From an uncultured Clostridia bacterium (GTDB lineage Bacteria; Bacillota; Clostridia; Christensenellales; DTU072): DNA of 16,033 bases. This document shows positions 1-7,769 of the stretch, piece after piece (the stretch's first letter is position 1; each line of letters starts with the position of its first letter). The notes beneath the pieces are model-generated. The model saw only the letters and a list, made by a program, of their open reading frames with translations. It searched no databases and was not told where the DNA came from. The stretch is taken from positions 1 to 16,033 of the forward strand of contig CAKRAY010000021.1 in the NCBI GenBank assembly GCA_934296355.1. The letters run 5' to 3'. The position numbers and the translations under genes were made by a program.

Positions 1-182
1 ATACGAAATTGTGGAAATGACACTTTTCACAATTTCCCCTTAGGGAAATCGAGCAAGAGGGAAAGTCTTGCGAACTTGAATGTAAGCCGTAAGGTACGTA
101 ACGGCTTCCTTGTAAGTCGGCGCTTCGGCGGTTAACAGTACGCATTAGCACAAAGAAAAAGAGGTCGAACGACCTCTTTTTT
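1..182 (+). ncRNA. Unidentified structured small RNA (5' end at or beyond the window edge)
   Basis: No convincing ORF lies here, but the stretch is dense in hairpins. Bases 6-17 pair with 24-35 (12 bp, loop TGACAC). CCC-TTA-GGG folds at 37-45. GCAAGA (53-58) pairs with TCTTGC (66-71), AAGCCGT (84-90) with ACGGCTT (101-107), and CGC-TTCG-GCG forms at 121-130. An intrinsic terminator closes the unit. A competing long-range stem is also possible: TTGTG/AATG at 9-19 with CATT/CACAA at 143-153 around a 2x2 internal loop, which would make an overall rod. The only downstream gene, rpsI, is convergent, so this is unlikely to be a cis riboswitch for a gene in view. I could not match it to RNase P, tmRNA, SRP RNA or a known riboswitch by motif. 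A 6S-like RNA is possible but unproven. It could also be the 3' untranslated region of a gene lying to the left. Confidence 0.5.
159..182 (+). terminator. Intrinsic terminator of the left-end RNA
   Basis: AAGAGGTC (159-166) and GACCTCTT (171-178) form an 8-bp stem with a GAAC loop, followed on the + strand by six T (177-182). Read on the minus strand the stem is followed by TTTTTCTTT, so it can also stop transcription coming leftward from rpsI. Confidence 0.85.
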
Positions 183-225
183 GACTGCTATAAGTACCCG
201 CCGAACGTTTGGCGCCGAAAGAAAA

Positions 226-249
226 GAGAGATTGTAAAAACAACCTCTC
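226..249. terminator. Bidirectional terminator between the small RNA and rpsI
   Basis: GAGAGATTGT (226-235) and ACAACCTCTC (240-249) form a 10-bp stem with one G-T pair and an AAAA loop. The minus strand continues with TTTTCTTTC and the + strand with TTTCTTTTTC. It lies 30 bp past the rpsI stop, so it is the likely terminator of the rplM-rpsI operon. Confidence 0.75.
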
Positions 250-278
250 TTTCTTTTTCGTATTTGCGCGAATAATTT

Positions 279-692
279 TTATCTCTTCGAGAATTGCGGC
301 GCTTTTCTTGCTTTGTGAAGACCGTACTTCTTTCTTTCTTTCATTCTCGGGTCTCTGGTTAAGAAACCTTCTTTCTTGAGAACCGAACGAAGTTCGGGTT
401 CCGCTTCGCATAACGCTCTTGCGATACCGTGACGAATTGCTCCGGCTTGTCCGCTGAGTCCGCCGCCCGTTACGTTTACGATAACGTCGTATTTGTCGGC
501 AGTGTTCGTAAGAACCAAAGGTTGCTTAGCGATAAACTTTTGCGCGTCGGTCTTGAAATATTCTTCCATCGCGATTTTGTTGACGATGATTCCGTTTTCT
601 CCGCCTTGGGCGATTCTTACTCTGGCAATGGCTTTCTTTCTTCTGCCTACTCCCCAGAATTGAACTTTCTTAGTCATTTTTTTCGTTGCCAT
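279..692 (-). CDS. rpsI: 30S ribosomal protein S9
   Basis: A 137-aa protein, the normal length for bacterial S9. It acts in the small ribosomal subunit near the P site, where its basic C-terminal tail reaches the tRNA. The hallmarks are visible: [11 protein letters not shown] near the N-terminus, [16 protein letters not shown] in the middle, [15 protein letters not shown], and the C-terminal [11 protein letters not shown]. The start is the ATG ending at 692, preceded by GAGGTG (697-702, minus strand) and only 10 nt past the rplM stop, so it is translated from the rplM transcript. Nothing is unusual. Transcription probably ends at the hairpin at 226-249. Confidence 0.98.
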   Translation of the reverse strand: MATKKMTKKVQFWGVGRRKKAIARVRIAQGGENGIIVNKIAMEEYFKTDAQKFIAKQPLVLTNTADKYDVIVNVTGGGLSGQAGAIRHGIARALCEAEPELRSVLKKEGFLTRDPRMKERKKYGLHKARKAPQFSKR

Positions 693-702
693 ACTTCACC
701 TC

Positions 703-1134
703 TTACTTCAAAATAAGTTCTTTGGGCTGTTGCGCGCTGTGCGGATGCGTTCCTTCTTTGTAAACGAAAAGTTTCTTGATCATCGTTCTGCCGATGGAAT
801 TTTTCGGTAACATTCCCTTAACCGCTCTGGTTACGGCGAAGTCGCTCTTTTCGCTGAGAAGTTTATCGTATCTCGTTTCTTTCAAACCGCCGATATATCC
901 GGTGTGATAACGATAGAACTTTTGTTCCGCTTTCTTACCGGTAAGCTTAACCTTATCGGAATTGATTACGATTACATAGTCGCCGGTGTCTACGTTAGGC
1001 GTATACGTCGGCTTGTTTTTACCTTTCAATATAGATGCAACTTGAGAAGCCAATCTACCGAGAGATACGTCGGTCGCATCTACCACGTACCAATCTCTTT
1101 TAACTTCAGCAGGTTTTGCCATGTAAGATTTCAT
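703..1134 (-). CDS. rplM: 50S ribosomal protein L13
   Basis: A 143-aa protein with the usual length and order of L13: [16 protein letters not shown], then [46 protein letters not shown] and the terminal [14 protein letters not shown]13 is an early-assembly protein of the large subunit. The start chosen is MKSYM, at 1134, with AGGAG at 1145-1149 (minus strand) about 10 nt upstream. A second in-frame Met four codons later is possible, but the MKSYM form is common in Clostridia. It is the first gene of the rplM-rpsI operon, with a near-consensus promoter at 1236-1264 and about 95 nt of leader that can fold. Confidence 0.98.
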   Translation of the reverse strand: MKSYMAKPAEVKRDWYVVDATDVSLGRLASQVASILKGKNKPTYTPNVDTGDYVIVINSDKVKLTGKKAEQKFYRYHTGYIGGLKETRYDKLLSEKSDFAVTRAVKGMLPKNSIGRTMIKKLFVYKEGTHPHSAQQPKELILK

Positions 1135-1177
1135 GAATGTAAAACTCCTTTTTCAATTTTTAATTTTACTTGCCAAA

Positions 1178-1209
1178 CCTGAATTCGGTTATTGAGGGGC
1201 TAATTCAAG
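1178..1209 (-). promoter_or_regulatory. Candidate L13 leader hairpin
   Basis: In the rplM leader, CTTGAATT and AATTCAGG (minus strand; 1202-1209 and 1178-1185) form an 8-bp stem with one wobble pair, ahead of a TTTGGCAAGT stretch and the ribosome site. Autoregulatory L13 leader RNAs are known from Bacillota. Position and size fit, but I cannot confirm that the sequence matches that family. Confidence 0.35.
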
Positions 1210-1235
1210 AGCCTAATATCGGTTTTTGCGTAAAT

Positions 1236-1264
1236 ATAATAATACATAGTGCTATCTTTGTCAA
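1236..1264 (-). promoter_or_regulatory. rplM-rpsI promoter
   Basis: On the minus strand TTGACA (1259-1264) is followed after exactly 17 nt by TATTAT (1236-1241). This is a near-consensus vegetative promoter about 100 nt upstream of rplM. Its -35 box lies 28 bp beyond the stop codon of the upstream radical SAM gene, and no terminator is visible between them, so read-through from that gene is possible. Confidence 0.88.
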
Positions 1265-1292
1265 ATACTTTTTCGTCAAAAATCGCAAAAAA

Positions 1293-2747
1293 TTATATTT
1301 TTCTATCTTTTTTTAACCATTTGTGCCACGGGCGAACGTTTCCGCTCGCAATAAAGTCCTCGTAAATAAGCCGTTCGAGTTCTTTTTGCGCTTCCTCGTC
1401 AAGCGCATTTAACGCGAAATCGTATAAAAAGTCGCATTGCTTTAAGGCGGCGATTTTCTTAATTTCTATATTTTTCGATTCCGCGAATTCGTTGAGTTTC
1501 GCAAAAAATTCAAACGGCGAAAAATAGCGCGGAACGAGGAATTTTACCGAACGAGTAAAGCGCGACGAGTTATAAAAAACGTCGAGAAACCGTTCGATTT
1601 TATGTAAATATAAAAGTTCTTCTTTACTCATCCAAGGCGACGAAATAATCTCGTACGGCGGGAAGTCGTTTATTTCGTACGCGTAATCTTCGCCGTAAAT
1701 CACGCTACCCCTAAGCACTTTCAAAAAGCCGAGTTGAAGGCAACTCGGGAAGAACGAAAAGAGTCTGTCAAAACTCTCCTTGAACGAAGAAAAATCCTCT
1801 TTCGGCAGTCCCGCGATAAGGTCGGCGTGAACGTGAACGTTCTCTAATCGACATAAACTTTTCATATTCTTATCGATGACTTCGAAGTTCGCGCGGCGGT
1901 TGACCGCGTTTAACGTATCTTTATTATACGACTGTATTCCCACCTCGAATTGGAACAAACCTTTCGGTGCGGTTTTCAGTAAATCGAACGTTTCTTCGTC
2001 GAACAGTTCGGGTTCGACTTCGAAGTGAAAACGCGTTTTTCCCTCGTTAAAATTTTCTATCAAAAACGTGAATATGCTCCTCGCTCTTTTGCGGTCGTAA
2101 TTGAAAGTTCTATCCACGAATTTAACGAGCGGCGGCGAAAAACGCTTTACTTTAAGTAGGTCTGAAAACACTCTTTCGAGCGAAAAACTTCTTACGCCGC
2201 GCGTGTTCGCGCTCATGCAGTAAGAACACGCGAACGGGCAGCCCCTACACGTTTCCATATATATAATGCGGTTTTCTTTCCCTAACGACAAGTACTCGTC
2301 TGTATACGGCGATTTTATACTGTCTAAGTTCTTTACGGTTCCCGATTCGATAATTCTCGGACTCGAAAAGTCGTTTTTTTGTAATTTGTCTATAAGCGCG
2401 CCGAAAGAGAAATCCCCCTCGCCGCGGATAATGTAATCGACCGCGTTCACATACTTTTCCGTATGAAAAGCCACCTCGTAGCCGCCGATAATCACTACTA
2501 CTCCGGGCAAGGCTTTTTTCAATTCGTCGATAACTTTTTCCACATACGTTATATTGAAAATATAGCAAGGAAACGCCACTATGTCCGGGTTAAGAGAAAG
2601 TAGCCGTTCCATATTTTTTTCGAGCGGAACGTTCACGTTTGTTTCGATAATTTCCACGGGATAGTCGCAATTCGCCGTCATATACCTTGCGGCAAGCATT
2701 GTGTGAATATAACTCGAAGAAGCGCAAAAGAAAACCGTTTTTTTCAT
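1293..2747 (-). CDS. B12-binding radical SAM protein (DUF4080-like)
   Basis: About 484 aa. The N-terminal ~140 residues look like a cobalamin-binding Rossmann domain (VFFCASSSYIHTMLAARYM, NPDIVAFPCYIFN, VVIIGGYEV, VDYIIRGEGD). The radical SAM core follows, with CPFACSYC (CxxxCxxC, about residues 170-177) ligating the 4Fe-4S cluster, then FEVGIQS and ADLIAGLPKED strands typical of the TIM barrel. The ~120-residue C-terminal part resembles DUF4080 proteins. The chemistry and substrate are unknown; B12-dependent methyl transfer is only one option. The start chosen is the ATG at 2747, five bases after the stop of the preceding HAD gene. An in-frame TTG at 2756 overlaps that stop and would add three residues. 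No clear Shine-Dalgarno precedes either, so expression probably depends on translational coupling. Confidence 0.85.
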   Translation of the reverse strand: MKKTVFFCASSSYIHTMLAARYMTANCDYPVEIIETNVNVPLEKNMERLLSLNPDIVAFPCYIFNITYVEKVIDELKKALPGVVVIIGGYEVAFHTEKYVNAVDYIIRGEGDFSFGALIDKLQKNDFSSPRIIESGTVKNLDSIKSPYTDEYLSLGKENRIIYMETCRGCPFACSYCMSANTRGVRSFSLERVFSDLLKVKRFSPPLVKFVDRTFNYDRKRARSIFTFLIENFNEGKTRFHFEVEPELFDEETFDLLKTAPKGLFQFEVGIQSYNKDTLNAVNRRANFEVIDKNMKSLCRLENVHVHADLIAGLPKEDFSSFKESFDRLFSFFPSCLQLGFLKVLRGSVIYGEDYAYEINDFPPYEIISSPWMSKEELLYLHKIERFLDVFYNSSRFTRSVKFLVPRYFSPFEFFAKLNEFAESKNIEIKKIAALKQCDFLYDFALNALDEEAQKELERLIYEDFIASGNVRPWHKWLKKDRKI

Positions 2748-2752
2748 ACTCG

Positions 2753-3412
2753 TCAAATGATTCTTTTAATATAGGGATTATTGAAATCTTCGGCGTCGTA
2801 CTTTTCGTCCACTATGCCGGAAGCGTTTTTTGCGTTAATGGCTATCGGACCTAAAAAGTTGCCTGCTTCGGCGGCGAGAAGTCCGTCGCGAGAATCTTCG
2901 AACACGATCGTATTGCGCGGGTCGACCCGAAGTTTACCGGCGCATTCGAGGAACAGCGCGGGGTCGGGTTTGGGCGGGAAGGGCGTATTGCCGTCTATCA
3001 TAACGCGAAAGTACTTACTTAAACCGAGTTTTTCGGCAAGCGCGATAGCCGACGCGCTCGAAGAAGCAAGCCCTATCGCGTATCTCTTTTCTTGCGCTTT
3101 TTTCAAAAACTCTTCCACTCCGGGAACAAGCGAATCTTTATTTATGTCTAACGTAAGTTTTTTGTAAATTTCCGCTTTTTTCGCGGATATTTCTTCTCGC
3201 TCTTTGTCCGAAAAATGCGTTTTCTTCTTTTTTTCAAAGAAATTCAAAATCGTGTTTTTGCCTTTACCCTTGATTTTTTCGTATTCGCTTTCGCTTAAAG
3301 AAATCCCCAAAGTTGCCGCGGTTTCTCGCCACGCCGCGTAGTGGTACGCTTCCGTCATACAAATAACGCCGTCAAAATCAAAAATCAATCCGTATACTTT
3401 ATTCACTGCCAT
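2753..3412 (-). CDS. HAD-superfamily phosphatase, beta-phosphoglucomutase-like
   Basis: A 219-aa protein with all four HAD motifs: DFDGV (nucleophile D12, acid/base D14), LASSSA (motif II), PKPDP (motif III Lys) and FEDSRDG (motif IV). The cap has TEAYHYAAWRE and a KGKGK loop, which resemble beta-phosphoglucomutase (beta-G1P to G6P). No maltose or trehalose phosphorylase gene is in view to support that substrate, so a general sugar-phosphate phosphatase or mutase is the safe call. It forms a pair with the downstream radical SAM gene. A TATAAT box sits 9 nt before the ATG and no Shine-Dalgarno is visible, so the mRNA may be leaderless. Confidence 0.82.
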   Translation of the reverse strand: MAVNKVYGLIFDFDGVICMTEAYHYAAWRETAATLGISLSESEYEKIKGKGKNTILNFFEKKKKTHFSDKEREEISAKKAEIYKKLTLDINKDSLVPGVEEFLKKAQEKRYAIGLASSSASAIALAEKLGLSKYFRVMIDGNTPFPPKPDPALFLECAGKLRVDPRNTIVFEDSRDGLLAAEAGNFLGPIAINAKNASGIVDEKYDAEDFNNPYIKRII

Positions 3413-3421
3413 AATGATTTA

Positions 3422-3427
3422 ATTATA
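3422..3427 (-). promoter_or_regulatory. Candidate -10 box for the HAD/radical SAM pair
   Basis: A perfect TATAAT on the minus strand ends 9 nt before the ATG at 3412. No good TTGACA is found 16-18 nt upstream (TATACT occupies that place). Initiation 6-8 nt downstream would give a leader of only a few bases. Confidence 0.45.
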
Positions 3428-3457
3428 AACTAACGAAGAAAAAAAGTATAGCGTTTT

Positions 3458-3481
3458 GCAACGGCTACGCGTATACGTTGC
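3458..3481. repeat. Imperfect 24-bp palindrome in the divergent intergenic region
   Basis: GCAACG (3458-3463) and CGTTGC (3476-3481) enclose a second palindrome, TACGCGTA (3466-3473). The outer arms match those of the repeats after hipA and the transporter, but the interior and right flank differ. The rest of 3428-3554 shows nothing that I can assign. Confidence 0.4.
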
Positions 3482-3554
3482 CGCGGTAATCGACAAAAAA
3501 GGCGTCGCCGCCCTCTCTTTCTCTTAAACGAGGCAAAAACGAAACGAAAGTAAG

Positions 3555-3583
3555 TTGATTTTTTCGTATACGTTTGATATAAT
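3555..3583 (+). promoter_or_regulatory. Promoter of the M16 peptidase-ftsK operon
   Basis: TTGATT (3555-3560) is followed after exactly 17 nt by TATAAT (3578-3583), with TG one base upstream of the -10 box (extended -10). It lies 42 nt before the M16 start codon. No comparably strong promoter is seen further down the + strand until hipB, so this may drive the whole 3626-12296 run. Confidence 0.88.
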
Positions 3584-3625
3584 TGTTTTAGTATTATATA
3601 TAAGGGGTAAAGAATCGGAGGAGTT

Positions 3626-4909
3626 ATGGCAAAAGTAATTAAGTTTAACGGCGGTTTGCGCGCGTGCTATATGAGGAAAAAGAGTTCTCTTTCTTGCGCG
3701 TTCGGTATTTTCGTAAAGGCGGGCAGCGCGTACGAAACGGCGAAGACGAACGGAATCGCGCACTTTATAGAACACATGCTTTTTAAGGGTACGGAATCGC
3801 GTACCGCGTTTATGATAGCCGACGAAATGGAAAAACTCGGCGCGAACAACAACGCGTATACTTCTAAAACCAATACCGTTTTTTATGTGAACGGTTTGGC
3901 TAAATATATCGAGAGTTTTATGGATATCCTCGCGGATATGCTGTTTAATTCCACGTTTACCGAAGAGAACGTCGCTAAGGAAAAAGGCGTCGTACTCGAA
4001 GAGATAAAAATGTACGAGGACGAAAGCGACTCGGTTTGTTCCGACTTGCTCGGCTCGAAGTATTTTAACAACGGTTTCGCCCGCCCCATTCTCGGCACGG
4101 AAAAGACGGTTTCTTCGTTCACGCCCGCCGATATTCGCGAGTTTATGGACAAGTATTACAGACCCGAGAACATTTGTATTTGTTACGTCGGGCCGCTTTC
4201 CGAAGACGAGTTCGTCGCGCTGGCCGAGAAGTATTTCGTAACGCCGTTTGCGAATAAAAAATATTCCGAACCGTTCAAAAAACCGCGTATCGGCAGTAGA
4301 AAGGTAAATTCGGGATATTACGAAAACGTCAAAAAGCCGTTCGAGCAATCGTCGATAATTTTACGGTTTCCCGCGTTCGGCGCAGAAGATAAGCGTTCGG
4401 ACGCGGTCAGCACTCTCTCGTATATGCTCGGCGGCGGTATGAGCAGCAGACTTTTTCAAGAAGTAAGAGAAGAACGCGGTTTGGTTTACGATATCTATTC
4501 CATGCCCGCCACGCTTAAAGGCGTAGGTTACTTCGATATCGCGTTCGCGAGCGCGCCCGAAAAGGCGGAAACCGCCGTTAAAGTCATTCGCGCCACCCTC
4601 GACAAGATTAGAAAAGAGGGATTTAACGACGGCGAATTCAATAAAGTCAAAGTTCAGAGAGAAACCGGCGCGGTATTAAGCGCGGAAAGTTCTTTCGACG
4701 AAATGCGTTTTATGGGCAGATATTTTTGCCTTACCGACAAAGCGTATACCTTCAAAAATCTCTTAAAAACGCTCGAAAAACTCACGCTCGAAGACATAAA
4801 GAAGTCTTTCGACGAGATTTTCGACTACGAAAAATGCGCGGTTTGTTACGTCGGTAAGCCTATCGGCAAAGACTTGCGGGAGGTTTTTTTAAGCGGTGAA
4901 AACGAATAA
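3626..4909 (+). CDS. M16 family zinc metallopeptidase
   Basis: A 427-aa insulinase/processing-peptidase family protein. The inverted zinc motif HFIEH (H46, E49, H50) is present, with the third ligand as E126 in LEEIKMYED, 76 residues on, as expected for the family. The C-terminal half has LGGGMSSRLFQEVREERGL followed by VYDIYS, the Arg/Tyr region that binds substrate. It resembles single-chain M16B proteins such as YmxG/MlpA or the YmfF/YmfH pair encoded near spoIIIE in Bacillus. The substrate is unknown, and there is no signal peptide, so it is probably cytoplasmic. The start is supported by GGAGGAG at 3617-3623. The 3' end overlaps ftsK by 14 nt. Confidence 0.93.
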   Translation: MAKVIKFNGGLRACYMRKKSSLSCAFGIFVKAGSAYETAKTNGIAHFIEHMLFKGTESRTAFMIADEMEKLGANNNAYTSKTNTVFYVNGLAKYIESFMDILADMLFNSTFTEENVAKEKGVVLEEIKMYEDESDSVCSDLLGSKYFNNGFARPILGTEKTVSSFTPADIREFMDKYYRPENICICYVGPLSEDEFVALAEKYFVTPFANKKYSEPFKKPRIGSRKVNSGYYENVKKPFEQSSIILRFPAFGAEDKRSDAVSTLSYMLGGGMSSRLFQEVREERGLVYDIYSMPATLKGVGYFDIAFASAPEKAETAVKVIRATLDKIRKEGFNDGEFNKVKVQRETGAVLSAESSFDEMRFMGRYFCLTDKAYTFKNLLKTLEKLTLEDIKKSFDEIFDYEKCAVCYVGKPIGKDLREVFLSGENE

Positions 4910-7682
4910 AATCAAACAATTCGCTTACGAACATAAGAGAGAAATCATCGGCGCGGCGGTTCTTACCGCGCTGACGATTTTGCTTTGCGTGCCTTTTACG
5001 CTGAAATACGCGGTTAAAGTTTTTGGCTGGACGGCGTACTTTTATCTCGCGCTCGGCTGGGCGGAAGAAATAAAAGTTTGCCTTAACAAGAAAACGGGTT
5101 TAATGCCGAAAAGTGTGATTATGCTCGCGATTACGCTGATTTTCGTACTCGCCACTTTACATATCGCGTTCGGACCGAAAGGCAGTACCGGGTTCGTGGA
5201 ATACGTCGTATACGCGTACGAAAACGGCACGGTGGGAGGAGTCGTGTTCTCGGTTCTGACGGGGATATTCGTGGCATACTGCACCTATCCGTGGGCGTTG
5301 GTAATTTTCTTGCTCGGTACGATAACGACCTCGTTTTTCTTCATGCGGCCCTTTATTTTCGCGGGTACGCGCAGTCCCGTGGGCGAGCGGAAGAAAAAAG
5401 TCGTTTCCGCGCCGCGTTGCAGAGAAATCATTATGGACGAATCGCCGTTTTTGCATAAACGCGCGACCTCGCCTAAGCCCGTGCCGATTATGACGGACGC
5501 CAAACCCGAACGCTCCGCTTTCGATAAACTCTTCGGAGAAGACGAAGAGGAAGACGATTCCGCGCCCGGCGATTTTTCCGTTTCTTTCAGCGGCAATAGT
5601 TATAATGTTAAAAAGGTAGGTTTGAGAGAGCCCGAAAAAGACCTTTTTACCGAAGACAAACCGCCCGTAAAAGAGGAAGAAGTCGAACCCGAAGAGGAAG
5701 AGATTTTCGGACGGGAAACCGACGATAACGTGGTGGACATTCTCGCGCCGGTAGACAGCGAGTTTTTACGCGGACTCAGACAAAGAGGTTTCGACGCGCC
5801 GCGCCCGACGATACGCAATCTTCCCGAAGAAACGCTTTACGATAACGACGAGAGAGAGGAAGAAACTTCCGGCGCAGCGTACGAAGAACCCGCTCCCGTA
5901 GCCGCTCCGGAAGAACGCGTAGAAGAGGAAGTACCGTACGAACCCGAAGAAACGCCCGTAGAAGAACCGCCGCGCCCGGTAACCAAGCCGAGCCGAGTAG
6001 TTCCCTCGCCTACGCCGCCGCTCAGACCGCGTACGGAGCCTGTAAGAACGGAACCGCAAAGAGAGGTTAAACCCGAACCCGTTCCCGCATATTTACAACC
6101 CAAGAAACCGACTTTGCCGTACAACAAACCGCCGCTTAGTCTGTTGCAATCGCATATATCGCCCAATTTCAATCCGCAAGTGGATAACTGGGACGAGTTG
6201 AAAGAAGTTTTTGAAGTGAAGTTGAAGAACTTCGGCGTGAGCGCGACGCTTGTGGACGCGATAAAAGGACCTACGGTCACGCTGTGCGTACTCGACCTCA
6301 GCGAAGACTGTCCTATAAAGAAACTCACGAGCGTGAGCGACGACTTGCAAAGACTTCTTAAATCGACTAAGCCGGTAAACATAATCAAGCAAATCCCCAA
6401 CACGTCCTACTGCGGCGTGCAGATTCCTAACGAAGTCAAGGGTATTGTCGGATTCAAAGAGATAATTACGAGCAGAGAGTACAGAGAGGCTAAAGGCGAC
6501 TTGCTCGTCGCGTTCGGAAAAACCGCCGAAGGAAAAATACTTATCGAAGACATAGCCGCAATGCCGCACGCGCTCGTCGCGGGTTCTACCGGCAGCGGTA
6601 AATCGGTATGTTTGAACGTTATGCTCGCCAGTTTGTTGTTCAGATACACGCCCGACGAAGTAAAATTCTTGCTTATCGACTTGAAAGAAGTGGAAATGGC
6701 GCTTTACTCGGGCTTGCCGCATATGCTCTTAAAAGAACCGCTTTCCAAGATACCCGAAATAACCAACGCGCTTAACTGGGCGAGAGAGGAAGTAGTAAAC
6801 AGATTCTCTTTGTTCAAGAGCTTACACGTCAAGAACCTCAACGAGTACAACGCCCTCGAGGGAGTTAAAAAGTTACCGAGAATACTTATCGTAATCGACG
6901 AAGCGAGCGAACTTATGACCGACCCCGTCGGACGTAAAACTTTGGAGCAAACCTTGTCGAGTTTGGCGAGAATAGCGAGAGCGGCGGGAGCGCACCTTAT
7001 CTTCGCTACGCAAAACCCGGTAAAAGAAGTTATTACCAACGAGATACAAAACAACTTGAACACGAAAATCGCTTTCGCCGTAGGCGATTATAATCACAGT
7101 ATGGTTATTTTCAAGGCGAAAGGCGCGGAAACCTTGCTCGGCAAAGGCGATATGTACATAAAGCGCGGCTCGGATATGGTAAGAGCGCAATGCGCGTTCA
7201 TCGACACCGACGAACTGGAAGCGGCGTGCGACTACATTCGCGAGAACAACGAAATCGAGTTCGACGAAGAAGAAATAGAAAAGATTCTTAACGGCAACGC
7301 CAACAATAAACAAGACTCGTCCGTTACCGCGTCGAGCGGCGGTCAAACGCAAAACAAGCCGTCGCAAGCAGAGAACGAGGACGACGAAGACGGACTTAAC
7401 GGGCCCGACCTTAATTGGCAAGCGTTGAAAATCATCGTGGAAAACAACTACGTAAGTTGCTCGTTCTTGCAAAGAAAGTTAAAGAAAGGCTACAATACCA
7501 TCGCCACGGTACTCGAAGAACTGGCGGCGGAAGGCTATATAAGCAGCGTGCCGCAAGGCAGTAAGGAAAAACGTAACATTCTCATAAGCAAAGAAGACTT
7601 TTACCGCGAATGGGAAGAAAGATACGGCAAAGGCGACGAAGACTACGATATGGAACACTTCGACGACGATGACGAAGTTTAA
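4896..7682 (+). CDS. ftsK: DNA translocase FtsK/SpoIIIE
   Basis: A 928-aa ATP-driven dsDNA pump that clears chromosomes from the closing septum or moves DNA into the forespore. Four or five hydrophobic segments (about residues 13-155) anchor it in the membrane. A long Glu/Pro-rich linker follows (about 190-420), then the alpha domain, Walker A GSTGSGKS (563-570), Walker B ILIVIDE (663-669), a Gly/Ser/Gln-rich spacer and a C-terminal gamma winged helix (WQALKIIVENNYVS, FLQRKLKKGYN) that reads KOPS/SRS-type sequences. It is longer than typical Bacillota homologues mainly because of the linker. The start is a GTG at 4896 inside the M16 gene; GGGAGG at 4878-4883 is about 12 nt away, so coupled translation is likely. 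Whether it acts mainly as FtsK or SpoIIIE cannot be decided here. Confidence 0.95.
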   Translation: MKTNKIKQFAYEHKREIIGAAVLTALTILLCVPFTLKYAVKVFGWTAYFYLALGWAEEIKVCLNKKTGLMPKSVIMLAITLIFVLATLHIAFGPKGSTGFVEYVVYAYENGTVGGVVFSVLTGIFVAYCTYPWALVIFLLGTITTSFFFMRPFIFAGTRSPVGERKKKVVSAPRCREIIMDESPFLHKRATSPKPVPIMTDAKPERSAFDKLFGEDEEEDDSAPGDFSVSFSGNSYNVKKVGLREPEKDLFTEDKPPVKEEEVEPEEEEIFGRETDDNVVDILAPVDSEFLRGLRQRGFDAPRPTIRNLPEETLYDNDEREEETSGAAYEEPAPVAAPEERVEEEVPYEPEETPVEEPPRPVTKPSRVVPSPTPPLRPRTEPVRTEPQREVKPEPVPAYLQPKKPTLPYNKPPLSLLQSHISPNFNPQVDNWDELKEVFEVKLKNFGVSATLVDAIKGPTVTLCVLDLSEDCPIKKLTSVSDDLQRLLKSTKPVNIIKQIPNTSYCGVQIPNEVKGIVGFKEIITSREYREAKGDLLVAFGKTAEGKILIEDIAAMPHALVAGSTGSGKSVCLNVMLASLLFRYTPDEVKFLLIDLKEVEMALYSGLPHMLLKEPLSKIPEITNALNWAREEVVNRFSLFKSLHVKNLNEYNALEGVKKLPRILIVIDEASELMTDPVGRKTLEQTLSSLARIARAAGAHLIFATQNPVKEVITNEIQNNLNTKIAFAVGDYNHSMVIFKAKGAETLLGKGDMYIKRGSDMVRAQCAFIDTDELEAACDYIRENNEIEFDEEEIEKILNGNANNKQDSSVTASSGGQTQNKPSQAENEDDEDGLNGPDLNWQALKIIVENNYVSCSFLQRKLKKGYNTIATVLEELAAEGYISSVPQGSKEKRNILISKEDFYREWEERYGKGDEDYDMEHFDDDDEV

Positions 7683-7769
7683 GAAAACCAATAAAAACAC
7701 GGGGCGGTTCGCGTTTTAAGAAGAATCGAGTTGTTCCGAGAAAAACCGATAAAAAACAAAGGAAATTAT

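Noticed and set aside
17..43. Eight-codon ORF (ATG at 17, TAG at 41-43) as a leader peptide inside the left-end RNA
   Set aside because: Its ATG lies at the tip of the 12-bp hairpin and no proper ribosome site precedes it. The length is within chance expectation.
53..71. GAGGGAAAGTC resembling the conserved RNase P GAGGAAAGUCC block
   Set aside because: The match is imperfect, the segment folds as a simple hairpin, and the transcript is far too short with no second conserved RNase P region.
3524..4348. 274-aa minus-strand ORF opposite the M16 peptidase
   Set aside because: It is antisense to a clearly conserved enzyme. Its composition is a product of the CpG-rich codons of the real gene, and it has no ribosome site or known motifs.
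5860..6060. Glu/Pro-codon repeats in ftsK as a minisatellite or CRISPR-like array
   Set aside because: Repeats are irregular at the DNA level and stay in frame. They reflect a low-complexity protein linker.
6093..6722. 209-aa minus-strand ORF opposite ftsK
   Set aside because: It is a shadow of the conserved alpha/Walker region of FtsK, with no start signal or recognisable domain.
7731..7769. TTG-initiated N-terminal extension of RimO
   Set aside because: The ATG at 7770 has AAAGGAA in the right place and gives the standard MKVGFISLGC start; the extension has no ribosome site.
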